A stretch of DNA of 64,000 bases from NCBI RefSeq assembly GCF_029892155.1, contig NZ_JARZAG010000006.1, positions 186,001 through 250,000 on the forward strand, in the 5' to 3' direction. The notes under the pieces are model-generated. The model saw only the letters and a list, made by a program, of their open reading frames with translations, searched no databases and was not told the DNA's origin. This stretch comes from Kitasatospora sp. GAS204B (GTDB lineage: Bacteria; Actinomycetota; Actinomycetes; Streptomycetales; Streptomycetaceae). Numbering within the stretch: the stretch's first letter is position 1; each line of letters begins with the position of its first letter. Position numbers and translations under genes: made by a program. This document shows, piece after piece, positions 1-7,692 of this stretch.

Positions 1-2
1 TG

Positions 3-839
3 TCGCCATATGCGGTGCCGGCCTCGCTGGGCAACTCCGTGTCGGCGCAGCTGACGATCGAGTTGGGCGCCATGGGTCCCAGTCACACGGTCAACACCGC
101 CTGCGCGTCCGGGGCGACCGCCATCGGCACGGCACTGGACCTGCTGGCCCTGGGGCGCTGTGACATCGCTCTGGTCGGCGGCGCGGATGCCACGATTACG
201 CCGTACAACATCGCCGGGTTCGACCGTGTCGGTGCGCTCTCACATCGTTTCGACGACCCTGCCGGGGCGCTGCGCCCCTTCGATGCCCGGCGTGACGGGT
301 TCGTGATGGGTGAAGGCGCGGGGATGCTGGTCCTGGAGCGCACTGCCGACGCCCGGGCCCGCGGGGCGAGGGCCCGGGCCCGGATCCGGGGGTTCGGTGC
401 CTCGTCGGACGCTCACCACGTGGTGAAGCCCAGCACCGACGGTGCCGGGCTGGTGCTGGCGCTGCGCGAGGCACTCGCCCGCGCGGGCGCATCGGCGCAG
501 GACGTCTCGCACATCAACGCCCATGGCACCGGCACGCCCATGGGCGACCGGGTCGAAGCGGCCGCGCTGGCCGTGCTGTTCCCCCACCGCCCCCCGGTGA
601 CGTCCACCAAGGCGGTGACCGGACACCTGATGGGCGCGGCAGGTGCGGTGGAGGCGGCCCTGACGGTCCTGGCGGTCGAGCAGGGCCTGGTGCCGCCGAC
701 CGCCAATCTGGACGACCTCGATCCGGCTGTGGCGCTCGACATCCCCACCAAGTGCCGCGAGGGGCGGCTACCGCTCGCGCTCTCCGTGTCCACCGGTTTC
801 GGCGGCCAGAACGCCGTGCTCGCCATCACCCCCGACTGA
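3..839 (+). CDS. Beta-ketoacyl synthase (KAS II / FabF type), 5'-truncated by window
   Basis: C-terminal 278 residues of a condensing enzyme; the reading frame is already open at base 3, so the true start lies upstream of the window. The thiolase-fold catalytic triad is visible: the nucleophile Cys in NTACASGAT, the first His in NAHGTGTPMGD and the second His in TGHLMGAAGAVE. Family enzymes perform decarboxylative Claisen condensation of malonyl-ACP with an acyl-ACP or acyl-enzyme. No methylmalonyl or multidomain PKS features follow, so it is a discrete type II enzyme. Its 3' end overlaps the convergent SDR gene by 72 bases. The adjacent SDR, acyltransferase and P450 suggest a secondary lipid or polyketide pathway rather than primary FabF, which is inference. 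A chain-length-factor partner, if any, would lie outside the window. Confidence 0.9.
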   Translation, partial: SPYAVPASLGNSVSAQLTIELGAMGPSHTVNTACASGATAIGTALDLLALGRCDIALVGGADATITPYNIAGFDRVGALSHRFDDPAGALRPFDARRDGFVMGEGAGMLVLERTADARARGARARARIRGFGASSDAHHVVKPSTDGAGLVLALREALARAGASAQDVSHINAHGTGTPMGDRVEAAALAVLFPHRPPVTSTKAVTGHLMGAAGAVEAALTVLAVEQGLVPPTANLDDLDPAVALDIPTKCREGRLPLALSVSTGFGGQNAVLAITPD

Positions 840-1646
840 CGCCGAGTGGAAGGCGGTCGGGCCGGTCTCCTGGGACGGGACGGCGGTGAAGTCGTCGGCC
901 AGGCCGGGCAGGGTCAGGAGCCGACGCGGCAGGTGCCGCAGCAGGCCGGCCACCAGCTTGTAGCGCAGGCTCGGCACGCACAGGACGGGCGGGCGGCGCC
1001 GGTGCAGAGCCCGCACCGCCCGCTCCGCGACGTACGGCGACGCGAGGGTCAGCAACGGCGGTGACGGGGCGATCCCGGCGACTTCGTGGAACCGTGAGGT
1101 GGTGTGTCCCAGCACGAGCGCGGTCACGGTCACCGGCGCATCACGCAGGCGGCGGGAGTAGGCCAGGGATTCGGTCAGTGCGAGGCCGAACGCCTTCGAC
1201 GCACCGTAGGTGGTGCCCTGCCAGACCGGGCCGGTGGCGGCCACCGAGGAGATGTTCAGGATCCGCCCGCTGTGCCGCCGCAGCATCGCCGGCAGCGCGG
1301 CGTGCAGCAATCTGGTGGGCGCGACGACATTGAGCATCAGCATCCGCTGCTCCTGCGCCCAAGTGGTGTGCTCGAAGGACCTGTTCAGGCCGGCGCCCGC
1401 GTTGTTGACCAGGATGTCCGCCTCGCACGCCGCTTCGGCCACCCGTTCCAGCTCGGCTTCGACGGTCAGGTCGGCGGCCAGGGGACGCGCCGTGATGCCG
1501 TGCTCGGCCGCCAGGCCGGCGGCGAGCCGGTCAAGAGCCTCGCCGCTGCGCGCGGTGAGGACGAGATCGTGGCCGCGCCGGGCAAGTGCGCGGGCGATGT
1601 CCGTGCCGATCCCGTAACTCGCGCCGGTGACCAGAGCCGTTGTCAT
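768..1646 (-). CDS. Short-chain dehydrogenase/reductase (SDR)
   Basis: A 292-residue classical SDR, likely NADP(H)-dependent. The N-terminal cofactor motif TGASYGIG is at residues 7-14, the structural NNAG follows near residue 85, and the catalytic Ser-Tyr-Lys are in ISSVAA and YGASK around residues 133-150. The protein has a C-terminal extension beyond the usual 250 residues, and its last codons run antisense to the end of the ketosynthase gene. The ATG start overlaps the TGA of the upstream acyltransferase (ATGA), so the two are translationally coupled. Likely role: reduction of a keto or aldehyde group on a lipid or polyketide intermediate. The substrate cannot be read from sequence. Confidence 0.9.
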   Translation of the reverse strand: MTTALVTGASYGIGTDIARALARRGHDLVLTARSGEALDRLAAGLAAEHGITARPLAADLTVEAELERVAEAACEADILVNNAGAGLNRSFEHTTWAQEQRMLMLNVVAPTRLLHAALPAMLRRHSGRILNISSVAATGPVWQGTTYGASKAFGLALTESLAYSRRLRDAPVTVTALVLGHTTSRFHEVAGIAPSPPLLTLASPYVAERAVRALHRRRPPVLCVPSLRYKLVAGLLRHLPRRLLTLPGLADDFTAVPSQETGPTAFHSASVGGDGEHGVLAAETGGHGERER

Positions 1647-2929
1647 GGTTGACTCCCTTGTGCCGCAGTGCTCTTCGCGACGTTCTGGTGCCACAGGCGT
1701 TCCACGGCGGAAGCCCACAGGGCGGCGAGGTTCCCGACGTCCTCGAAACCGCGGTCGATGGTGAAGCAGACGACGACCTGCCCGGCATAGCCGAGGAAGG
1801 ACACCGCGAAAGGGTGGTCCCCGTGCAGGAAGAGGGTCGCCACCGCGGTCTCGATCGGGTCCGCTCCCAGCGCCAGCCGGCCGTGAAGCTGCAGCAGGCC
1901 GGACGTGTCCAGACCGTTGCGCATCCGGCGCCCCTGCCGCAGGAAGCGGTAGACGGCGCTCTCCGGCAGGCGCAGCTGGGCCTGCAGCACCCGTCGCGTG
2001 TCCGCAGCCCTGGCCCTACCGGTCGCACGGGCGATGGCGGCCACCCGAGCGGTCGGGGAGTCCTCCCAGAACGACAGCGGGATGCGCACGGCCGAGAGCC
2101 TGTTGCCCACCGCGAACCTCTCCTGCGGCTCGCGCAGGCTGACGGGCAGACTCACCTGCAGATCACGCCCACGCTGATCGGCCGCGATCCATCCCGCGGG
2201 CACCCAGGCGCGCAGCGCGTGCGCCAGCGCGGCCAGGCAGACATCGTTCGCGCTGGCACCCAGCGCCCGCCCGGTCTCCCGCAGCCACGAGACGGGAACG
2301 GCCGCTGACACCAGCCGTGGCTCGCCGGTCAGGGTGTCCTGCGTCGGCCAGCTCAGCGCGGGGCCTCGCACCGCATCCGCGAGGCTTCGGGCCACGGCCC
2401 GTGCGGGGATCCTCTGCCGCCAGGGCCGGCGCACGGCTCGCGCGGTGACGGCAGGGCGGGGTGCGAGAGGCGGCCCCGTCCCGAACAGTGCCGTGACCGC
2501 GTCCAGCAGTGCCTGCCCGTCCTGGGCGGCGTGATGAGCGCGGTAGAACAGCACGTACTCGTGATCCGCATAGCCGTGGATCAGCCAGATTCCCCAGCGC
2601 GGCGCGTCCTCGGGCAGGGGGACGCCCAGCAGGGCCGCCACCGTCGTGTCGAGGGTCGCGCTGCCTGCGGGGAGACGGATTTCATGGACATGGTCGTACG
2701 GATCGAAGGCGGCGTCGGTCGCCCACACCGTCCGCCGGCCCTGCTTGGTGACCTTGCAGGACAGCGTCGGCATTCGCTCGATGCGGTCGGCCACCTGTTG
2801 TCGCACCACGCTGGGCTTCGGAGCTGAGCCGGTCGCGTGCAGGACCACGCCGATGTAGGGGCGGACACCGTGGTGTTCCCTCTCATATTGGAGGAAGCAG
2901 CCGTCGACCGGGTTCGGGCGTTGCGTCAT
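1643..2929 (-). CDS. Wax ester synthase/DGAT-like (condensation-fold) acyltransferase
   Basis: A 428-residue protein of the CoA-dependent acyltransferase superfamily. The active-site HHxxxDG is present as HHAAQDGQ around residue 132, preceded by a conserved hydrophobic strand (YVLFYRA). The overall pattern fits the WES/DGAT family, which joins an acyl-CoA or acyl carrier to an alcohol or amine acceptor. ATG at 2929 was chosen because GGGTGA sits five bases upstream; an in-frame GTG at 2938 is also possible. It is the first gene of a coupled pair with the SDR. A remnant of a second copy of the same motif lies at 4543-4656. The acceptor is unknown; ester or amide formation in a secondary metabolite is inferred from context. 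Confidence 0.8.
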   Translation of the reverse strand: MTQRPNPVDGCFLQYEREHHGVRPYIGVVLHATGSAPKPSVVRQQVADRIERMPTLSCKVTKQGRRTVWATDAAFDPYDHVHEIRLPAGSATLDTTVAALLGVPLPEDAPRWGIWLIHGYADHEYVLFYRAHHAAQDGQALLDAVTALFGTGPPLAPRPAVTARAVRRPWRQRIPARAVARSLADAVRGPALSWPTQDTLTGEPRLVSAAVPVSWLRETGRALGASANDVCLAALAHALRAWVPAGWIAADQRGRDLQVSLPVSLREPQERFAVGNRLSAVRIPLSFWEDSPTARVAAIARATGRARAADTRRVLQAQLRLPESAVYRFLRQGRRMRNGLDTSGLLQLHGRLALGADPIETAVATLFLHGDHPFAVSFLGYAGQVVVCFTIDRGFEDVGNLAALWASAVERLWHQNVAKSTAAQGSQP

Positions 2930-3121
2930 CGTGGTCACCCAAGGCAGACCGGACAGGACCTGGGACTACACACGGCTAACGCCCGCCGGCGGAAAAGGTC
3001 ACGTTCCGGCTCGCCGATCAGCCCAGGAGCGTGACGCGCCCGGCGCCGCCGCGTTAGTCAAGCGCGCACACCCCACACGACGCCGTCGCGGCTCGTGTCC
3101 GAGCGGAGGACCGCCACCCCC

Positions 3122-4543
3122 ATGCGAAGTGACGACCGCGCGCCGGATCGACTCGGCGCCGTGCAGGCGACGGCGACGGCCCTCCCGTCCTCCTACACCT
3201 TGACGGCCCTCCCGGGAGCGCTTCCGCTCCTCGGCCACGCACCACAGTTCGCCCGCAACCCGGTCGGCTTTCTGGCAGCACTCCCCACCCACGGCGATCT
3301 GGTGCACATCAGGCTGGGGACGCACCCGGCGTACGTGGTGTGCCACCCCACACTGGTCCACCAACTCCTGATCGCGGACCGCACGTTCGACAAAGGCGGC
3401 CCCATCTACGACAGGTTGCGGGAGATCGCGGGAAACGGCGTGGGAACCTGCCCCGCCGCAGTGCACCGGCGACAGCGCCGGCTCGTCCAGCCCGCCTTCC
3501 AGCGTGACCGGATGCCCGGCCACGCCCAGGTGCTGGGGCAGGAGGTCGCGGCGCTCACCTCGTCGTGGCAGCACGGCCAACTCCTCGACGTGCCCGCGGC
3601 GATGCACCGTCTCACCACGGCGGTCGTCGTCCGATGTCTGTTCGACCCCGGTGCCGACGCATCCGGCCTCCTCGCTCTGCGATCGAGCCTCGACGCCCTC
3701 GTCGCCGGCATCACCCGACGGATGACGTGGCCGCTGCCCCTGGTCCACCAGCTCCCCACGCCCGGCAGCCGCCGCTACGCACGGGCCCGTCGCGACGTAC
3801 GCCACCTCACGGACGGGCTGATCGCCGACCTCCGCTCCACGGGAGCCGACCACGACAACCTGATGTCGCTGCTGCTGGCCCCCGACGCGCACGGGGCGTT
3901 CCTGAGCGACACCGAAGTGCACGACCAGGTCGTCACCTTCCTGCTCGCCGGGGTGGGAAGCACGGCGATCACACTGAGTTGGGCCTGGTACCTGATCGGC
4001 GCCCACCCCGAGGTCCAGGCGCGGCTCGAGGCCGAGGTCGACGCGGTGCTCGCCGGCCGTCCCGCCCGGCTCACCGATCTGGACGCCCTCGAGGTGACCG
4101 GCCGGATCGTCACCGAGACCCTGCGCCTGTATCCGCCGGACTCGCTGCTGCTCACCCGGACCACCGCCACTGACACGGAACTCGGCGGACACCCGCTGCC
4201 GATCGGCACGACCGTCGCCTTCAGCCCCTATCAACTGCACCGACGTCCCGACAGCTACCCCGACCCCGAACGCTTTGCCCCGGACCGCTGGGAGGACATC
4301 GACCAGCCCCCACCAGGCACCTGGGTGCCCTTCGGAGGCGGCCCGCGCAAGTGCGTCGCCGACACCTTCGTCCGCGTCCAGGCCACGCTCGCCCTCGCCA
4401 CCGTCGCAGCCCGCTGGCAGCTCCGTCCCGTCCCGGGCCGGCGCATCCGCCCCGTCGGCCAGGCGGTCCGCGCACCGCACCAGCTCGCCATGCGGTTGCA
4501 CCTGCGCCGCTCCACCCCGCACGGGAGGGCAGCCGGCAGCTGA
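3122..4543 (+). CDS. Cytochrome P450 with atypical I-helix
   Basis: A 473-residue P450 monooxygenase. The K-helix ETLR, the PERF motif (PERFAPDRW) and the haem loop FGGGPRKCVAD with the thiolate Cys near residue 411 are intact. The I-helix reads AGVGST (residues 276-281) where most family members have AG-x-(D/E)-T-(T/S), so the acidic residue of the proton-relay pair is a Gly. The ATG is preceded by GGAGGA at 3105-3110; an upstream in-frame GTG at 3095 has no ribosome binding site. It is transcribed divergently from the acyltransferase-SDR pair across about 190 bases. It is probably a tailoring hydroxylase or oxidase of the same pathway, with reductase partners elsewhere. The substrate is unknown. 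Confidence 0.92.
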   Translation: MRSDDRAPDRLGAVQATATALPSSYTLTALPGALPLLGHAPQFARNPVGFLAALPTHGDLVHIRLGTHPAYVVCHPTLVHQLLIADRTFDKGGPIYDRLREIAGNGVGTCPAAVHRRQRRLVQPAFQRDRMPGHAQVLGQEVAALTSSWQHGQLLDVPAAMHRLTTAVVVRCLFDPGADASGLLALRSSLDALVAGITRRMTWPLPLVHQLPTPGSRRYARARRDVRHLTDGLIADLRSTGADHDNLMSLLLAPDAHGAFLSDTEVHDQVVTFLLAGVGSTAITLSWAWYLIGAHPEVQARLEAEVDAVLAGRPARLTDLDALEVTGRIVTETLRLYPPDSLLLTRTTATDTELGGHPLPIGTTVAFSPYQLHRRPDSYPDPERFAPDRWEDIDQPPPGTWVPFGGGPRKCVADTFVRVQATLALATVAARWQLRPVPGRRIRPVGQAVRAPHQLAMRLHLRRSTPHGRAAGS

Positions 4544-4656
4544 GCGGGAGCCGGCAGCGCACGAGCGCTGTGAGCCGGGAACAGCGAGGCACCGTCCAGC
4601 AGGGCGTGGTGCGTGCGCAGCACCAAGGCGAACTGCCCATGCCCGGCATCCTCAGG
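4543..4656 (-). pseudogene. Remnant of a second condensation-type acyltransferase
   Basis: Between the convergent P450 and DUF2461 genes the minus strand encodes a stretch reading QFALVLRTHHALLDGASLF. It carries a complete HHxxxDG acyltransferase motif and aligns with YVLFYRAHHAAQDGQALL of the neighbouring WES-like gene. It lies immediately after, and in frame with, the DUF2461 stop codon and runs into the antisense of the P450 end. No start codon or remaining domain is present, so it is read as a gene fragment left after rearrangement. A chance antisense match is possible but unlikely given the hydrophobic strand plus the full motif. Confidence 0.55.
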
Positions 4657-4665
4657 CCCGGCGGC

Positions 4666-5307
4666 TCAGTGCGGCGGGAGTTCGCTGGGGCCGACGTGGC
4701 CGTCCAGCCAGTCCTTCAGCGGCCGCGAGGTGCGCAGGAAGGTGGTGATCCGCCGGTGGGCCTCGGGCGTGCCGAGCCAGTCGGCCGGCTCCCACTCCTG
4801 CCAGGCGATCAGGCCCTTGTTGCGCAACAGCGCGATCCGCGGGTGGTCCTTGGGGTAGCCGCGGGGCGCGGTCTTCAGCGCGTCGCGACCGGTGACCACG
4901 TGGCCGGCCTTGGTGACCCGGGCGATCACCCGTTCCAACTCGGCGCCGGTCACGTCCTCGGCCACCGCGGCGCGGTAGCGCTCCAGCTGGTCGGCGGCCA
5001 GCTGGTACATGCCGTTGCCGCAGGCCAGTCCGTCGGCGGAGAGCTGGATGTAGCCGCCGGCCTCCAGGTATGCGCCGATGTGGGTCTTGTACGGGGCCTT
5101 GTCGGCGCTGAACCTGATGTCCCGGTTGGGACGGAAGATCTTGCCAGGGCCGAACTCCGGCTCGAGTTGGTCGAGCAGCTCCACCATCGGCTGGCGCACC
5201 GCGCGGTCGTAGACCTCCCGGTGCTCCGCCCAGAAGGTCTTCGAGTTGTCGATCTCCAGGCGCTCGTAGAACTCCAGCGCCTCGTCCTGCCAGCCGGTAA
5301 AGGTCAC
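4666..5307 (-). CDS. DUF2461-family protein
   Basis: A 213-residue protein matching the widespread DUF2461 family. The N-terminal WQDEALEFYERLEIDNSK and the central FRPNRDIRFSADKAPYK are characteristic, and the length is normal for the family. No enzymatic function is established for it. It is probably cytosolic, with no signal or membrane segment. It is transcribed away from the phosphonate operon across a 259-base gap that should hold both promoters. It appears unrelated to the clusters on either side and may mark the boundary between them. Confidence 0.85.
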   Translation of the reverse strand: MTFTGWQDEALEFYERLEIDNSKTFWAEHREVYDRAVRQPMVELLDQLEPEFGPGKIFRPNRDIRFSADKAPYKTHIGAYLEAGGYIQLSADGLACGNGMYQLAADQLERYRAAVAEDVTGAELERVIARVTKAGHVVTGRDALKTAPRGYPKDHPRIALLRNKGLIAWQEWEPADWLGTPEAHRRITTFLRTSRPLKDWLDGHVGPSELPPH

Positions 5308-5566
5308 CGCCCCAGGCTATGCCCGTGCCGGGCGGACCCCCGCCCCGACACCGCGATGTGGCGGCGACGGCCGCTAAGTGCACGGAGTGTGGCCGGTGTG
5401 CAACGAACGCGTTGACGCGAACAGACGGCGGCGGGAAGGATCCGAATACCGGTGCGGCTCCGGGGGGGCGATCCGCAGGTCGATCTGACGCTCGGTCAGA
5501 ACTCTTGCTGCGCTGGTGACTTCACCACATCGGCTGTCGCGTGTGCGATGCGCGGCGTGGAAAGGA

Positions 5567-6529
5567 ATGGGCGTTTTGAGATCTCACCAGCTCCCAGGAA
5601 TGGCGTCCGCCGAGCGTGCGGCGGGGGTCGGAGCGAGTGGCGCCGCGGCGCTGCGGGACCTGCTCGAGCGCCCCGGTCCGGTGCGGGCCGCCGGCGCGCA
5701 CAATCCGTTGGGCGCCCGGCTCGCCGAGCGCGCGGGCTTCGACGCGGTCTGGTCCAGCGGCCTGGAGATCTCCGCCTCGCAGGGACTGCCGGACGCCGAC
5801 ATCCTCACCATGAGCGAACTGCTCGCGGTGGCACAGTCGATGGCCGTGAGCGTCGGCGTGCCGGTGATCGCCGACTGCGACGCGGGCTACGGGAACGCGA
5901 GCAACGTGATGCACATGGTCCGTCGCTACGAGGCCGCCGGCATCGCCGCGGTCTGCGTCGAGGACAAGTGCTACCCGAAGGTGAACAGCTTCATCCCGGG
6001 ACGTCAGGAGCTGGTCGCCGCCGAGGAGTTCTGCGGCAAGGTCGCCGCGGCGAAGAGCGCGCAGACCCGGGACGAGCTGGTGGTGATCGCCCGGCTGGAG
6101 GCCCTGGTGGCCGGTTGGGACCTCGACGAGGCGCTGCGCCGTGGCGAGGCCTACGCCGAGGCCGGCGCGGACATGGTGCTGATCCACGCCAAGGGCGACT
6201 CGCCGCAGCCGGTCCTCGACTTCCTCAAGCTGTGGCGGATGCCGCAGCCGGTCGCGGTGGTGCCGACCACCTACCACACGGTCACCGCCGACGAGCTGTC
6301 CGCGGCCGGCGCCAAGCTGGTCATCTACGCCAACCACGGCCTGCGCGCGTCGATCACGGCGGTCTCCGAGGCCTTCGACACCATCCTGCGCGAGGGGCGC
6401 ACCACCGGGATCGAGGACCGGATCACGCCGCTGAGCACCGTCTTCGACCTTCAGGGCATGGGGCAGTTCCTGGAGGCCGAGCAGCGCTTCGTGCACCGCA
6501 AGGCACAGCCCGAAAGCGCGACGCGATGA
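5567..6529 (+). CDS. pepM: Phosphoenolpyruvate phosphomutase
   Basis: PEP mutase rearranges PEP to phosphonopyruvate, the C-P bond-forming step of nearly all phosphonate natural products. The diagnostic signature EDKCYPKVNSF is at residues 132-142 and separates mutases from isocitrate lyase and phosphonopyruvate hydrolase relatives. The metal-binding acidic stretch ADCDAGYGN is also present. The protein has about 320 residues, normal for the family. The start is uncertain: ATG 5567 and ATG 5600 both lack good spacing, and a TTG at 5576 has AAGGA nine bases upstream. Conserved family sequence begins near RDLLERPGPVRAAGAHN, so all candidates include it. It is the first gene of a seven-gene operon and overlaps ppd by ATGA. 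Confidence 0.95.
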   Translation: MGVLRSHQLPGMASAERAAGVGASGAAALRDLLERPGPVRAAGAHNPLGARLAERAGFDAVWSSGLEISASQGLPDADILTMSELLAVAQSMAVSVGVPVIADCDAGYGNASNVMHMVRRYEAAGIAAVCVEDKCYPKVNSFIPGRQELVAAEEFCGKVAAAKSAQTRDELVVIARLEALVAGWDLDEALRRGEAYAEAGADMVLIHAKGDSPQPVLDFLKLWRMPQPVAVVPTTYHTVTADELSAAGAKLVIYANHGLRASITAVSEAFDTILREGRTTGIEDRITPLSTVFDLQGMGQFLEAEQRFVHRKAQPESATR

Positions 6530-7692
6530 GCGGGTCGACGCTCGCCGAACCCCTCACGCCCGCCGCCCCCGCCGCGCCCCTGGAGGCCGGCGCGGTCGCG
6601 CGGACGCTGATCGAGGCGGGCTACGGGCCGTTCTACGGCGTCCCCTGCTCGTTCCTCGGGCCGCTGATCAGCGTCCTGGGGGAGCGGCACCCGGGGCTGT
6701 ACCAGGCCGCCGGCAACGAGGGCGAGGCGGTGGCGCTGGCCGCCGGGGCGCGGCTGGCCGGCCGGCTGCCCGTGGTGATCCTGCAGAACTCCGGGCTCGG
6801 CAACGCGGTGAACCCGCTCACCTCGCTCTGCCACACGCTGCGCACCCCGGCGCTGCTGCTGGTCACCTGGCGCGGTCGGCCCGGGCAGCCGGACGAGCCG
6901 CAGCACCAGCTGATGGGGCGGATCACCCCGGAACTGCTGACGGCGATGGAGATCCGCTGGGAGCTCTTCCCGACCGACCCCGGGCAGCTGGCCGCCGCGC
7001 TGGGGCGGGCGAGCGACCATATGCGCGAGACCGGGCTGCCGTTCGCCTTCGTCGTCCCGAAGGGGACCCTGGCGCCGTACGCCCGGCCTGCCGAAGCCAC
7101 CGCCCCGGCGGACGCGCTCGGCGCCCTGGCGCTGCGCAGCGAGGCGATCGCCGCGGTGGTGCAGGCGTCCGATCCGGACACGCTGCTGGTCGCGACCACC
7201 GGGAAGACCGCGCGCGAGCTGGAGCGGGACTGGGACCGGGCCGGCAACCTCTACGTGGTCGGCTCGATGGGCTGTGCCTCCAGCATCGGGCTGGGCGTCG
7301 CGCTGAACGCTCCCGAGCGCTTCGTCACCGTGATCGACGGTGACGGCGCCGTGCTGATGCGGATGGAGGCGATGGCGACGATCGGCCGCAGCGCCGCCGC
7401 CCGGTTCACCCACGTGGTGCTGGACAACGAGTCCTACGAGTCGACCGGCGGCCAGCCCACGCAGTCCGCCGGGGTGGACTTCGCGCTGATCGCCGCCGCC
7501 TGCGGCTACCGCAGCCAGGAACAGGTCGAGGACCTCGCCGAGTTGGGCGCGGCGGTGCGCCGGGCCCAGGCGACGCCCGGTCCGCACTTCGTGCGGGTCC
7601 GGATCAGGGCGGGCTCCGACCCGGCGCTGGGCCGCCCGGCGCTCGCGCCCTCCGAGGTCGCCGCCCGCTTCGGCCGGGTGGCGCGCACGTGA
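6526..7692 (+). CDS. ppd: Phosphonopyruvate decarboxylase
   Basis: A 388-residue ThDP-dependent enzyme that decarboxylates phosphonopyruvate to phosphonoacetaldehyde, pulling the unfavourable PEP mutase equilibrium forward. The N-terminal pyrimidine-domain elements (FYGVPCSFLGPL and the catalytic Glu in AAGNEGEAVALAAG) and the C-terminal ThDP/Mg motif (GDGAVLMRMEAMATIG to LDNESYESTGGQ) are clear. The length fits a Ppd rather than a sulfopyruvate decarboxylase split into two subunits. ATG 6526 overlaps the pepM stop (ATGA) and its own stop overlaps the next GTG (GTGA). Together with pepM it commits the operon to phosphonoacetaldehyde as the branch intermediate. Confidence 0.95.
   Translation: MSGSTLAEPLTPAAPAAPLEAGAVARTLIEAGYGPFYGVPCSFLGPLISVLGERHPGLYQAAGNEGEAVALAAGARLAGRLPVVILQNSGLGNAVNPLTSLCHTLRTPALLLVTWRGRPGQPDEPQHQLMGRITPELLTAMEIRWELFPTDPGQLAAALGRASDHMRETGLPFAFVVPKGTLAPYARPAEATAPADALGALALRSEAIAAVVQASDPDTLLVATTGKTARELERDWDRAGNLYVVGSMGCASSIGLGVALNAPERFVTVIDGDGAVLMRMEAMATIGRSAAARFTHVVLDNESYESTGGQPTQSAGVDFALIAAACGYRSQEQVEDLAELGAAVRRAQATPGPHFVRVRIRAGSDPALGRPALAPSEVAARFGRVART

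Noticed and set aside
5567-6529. Isocitrate lyase or phosphonopyruvate hydrolase instead of PEP mutase
   Set aside because: The EDKxYPKxNSF signature is that of the mutase, and a phosphonopyruvate decarboxylase follows directly.
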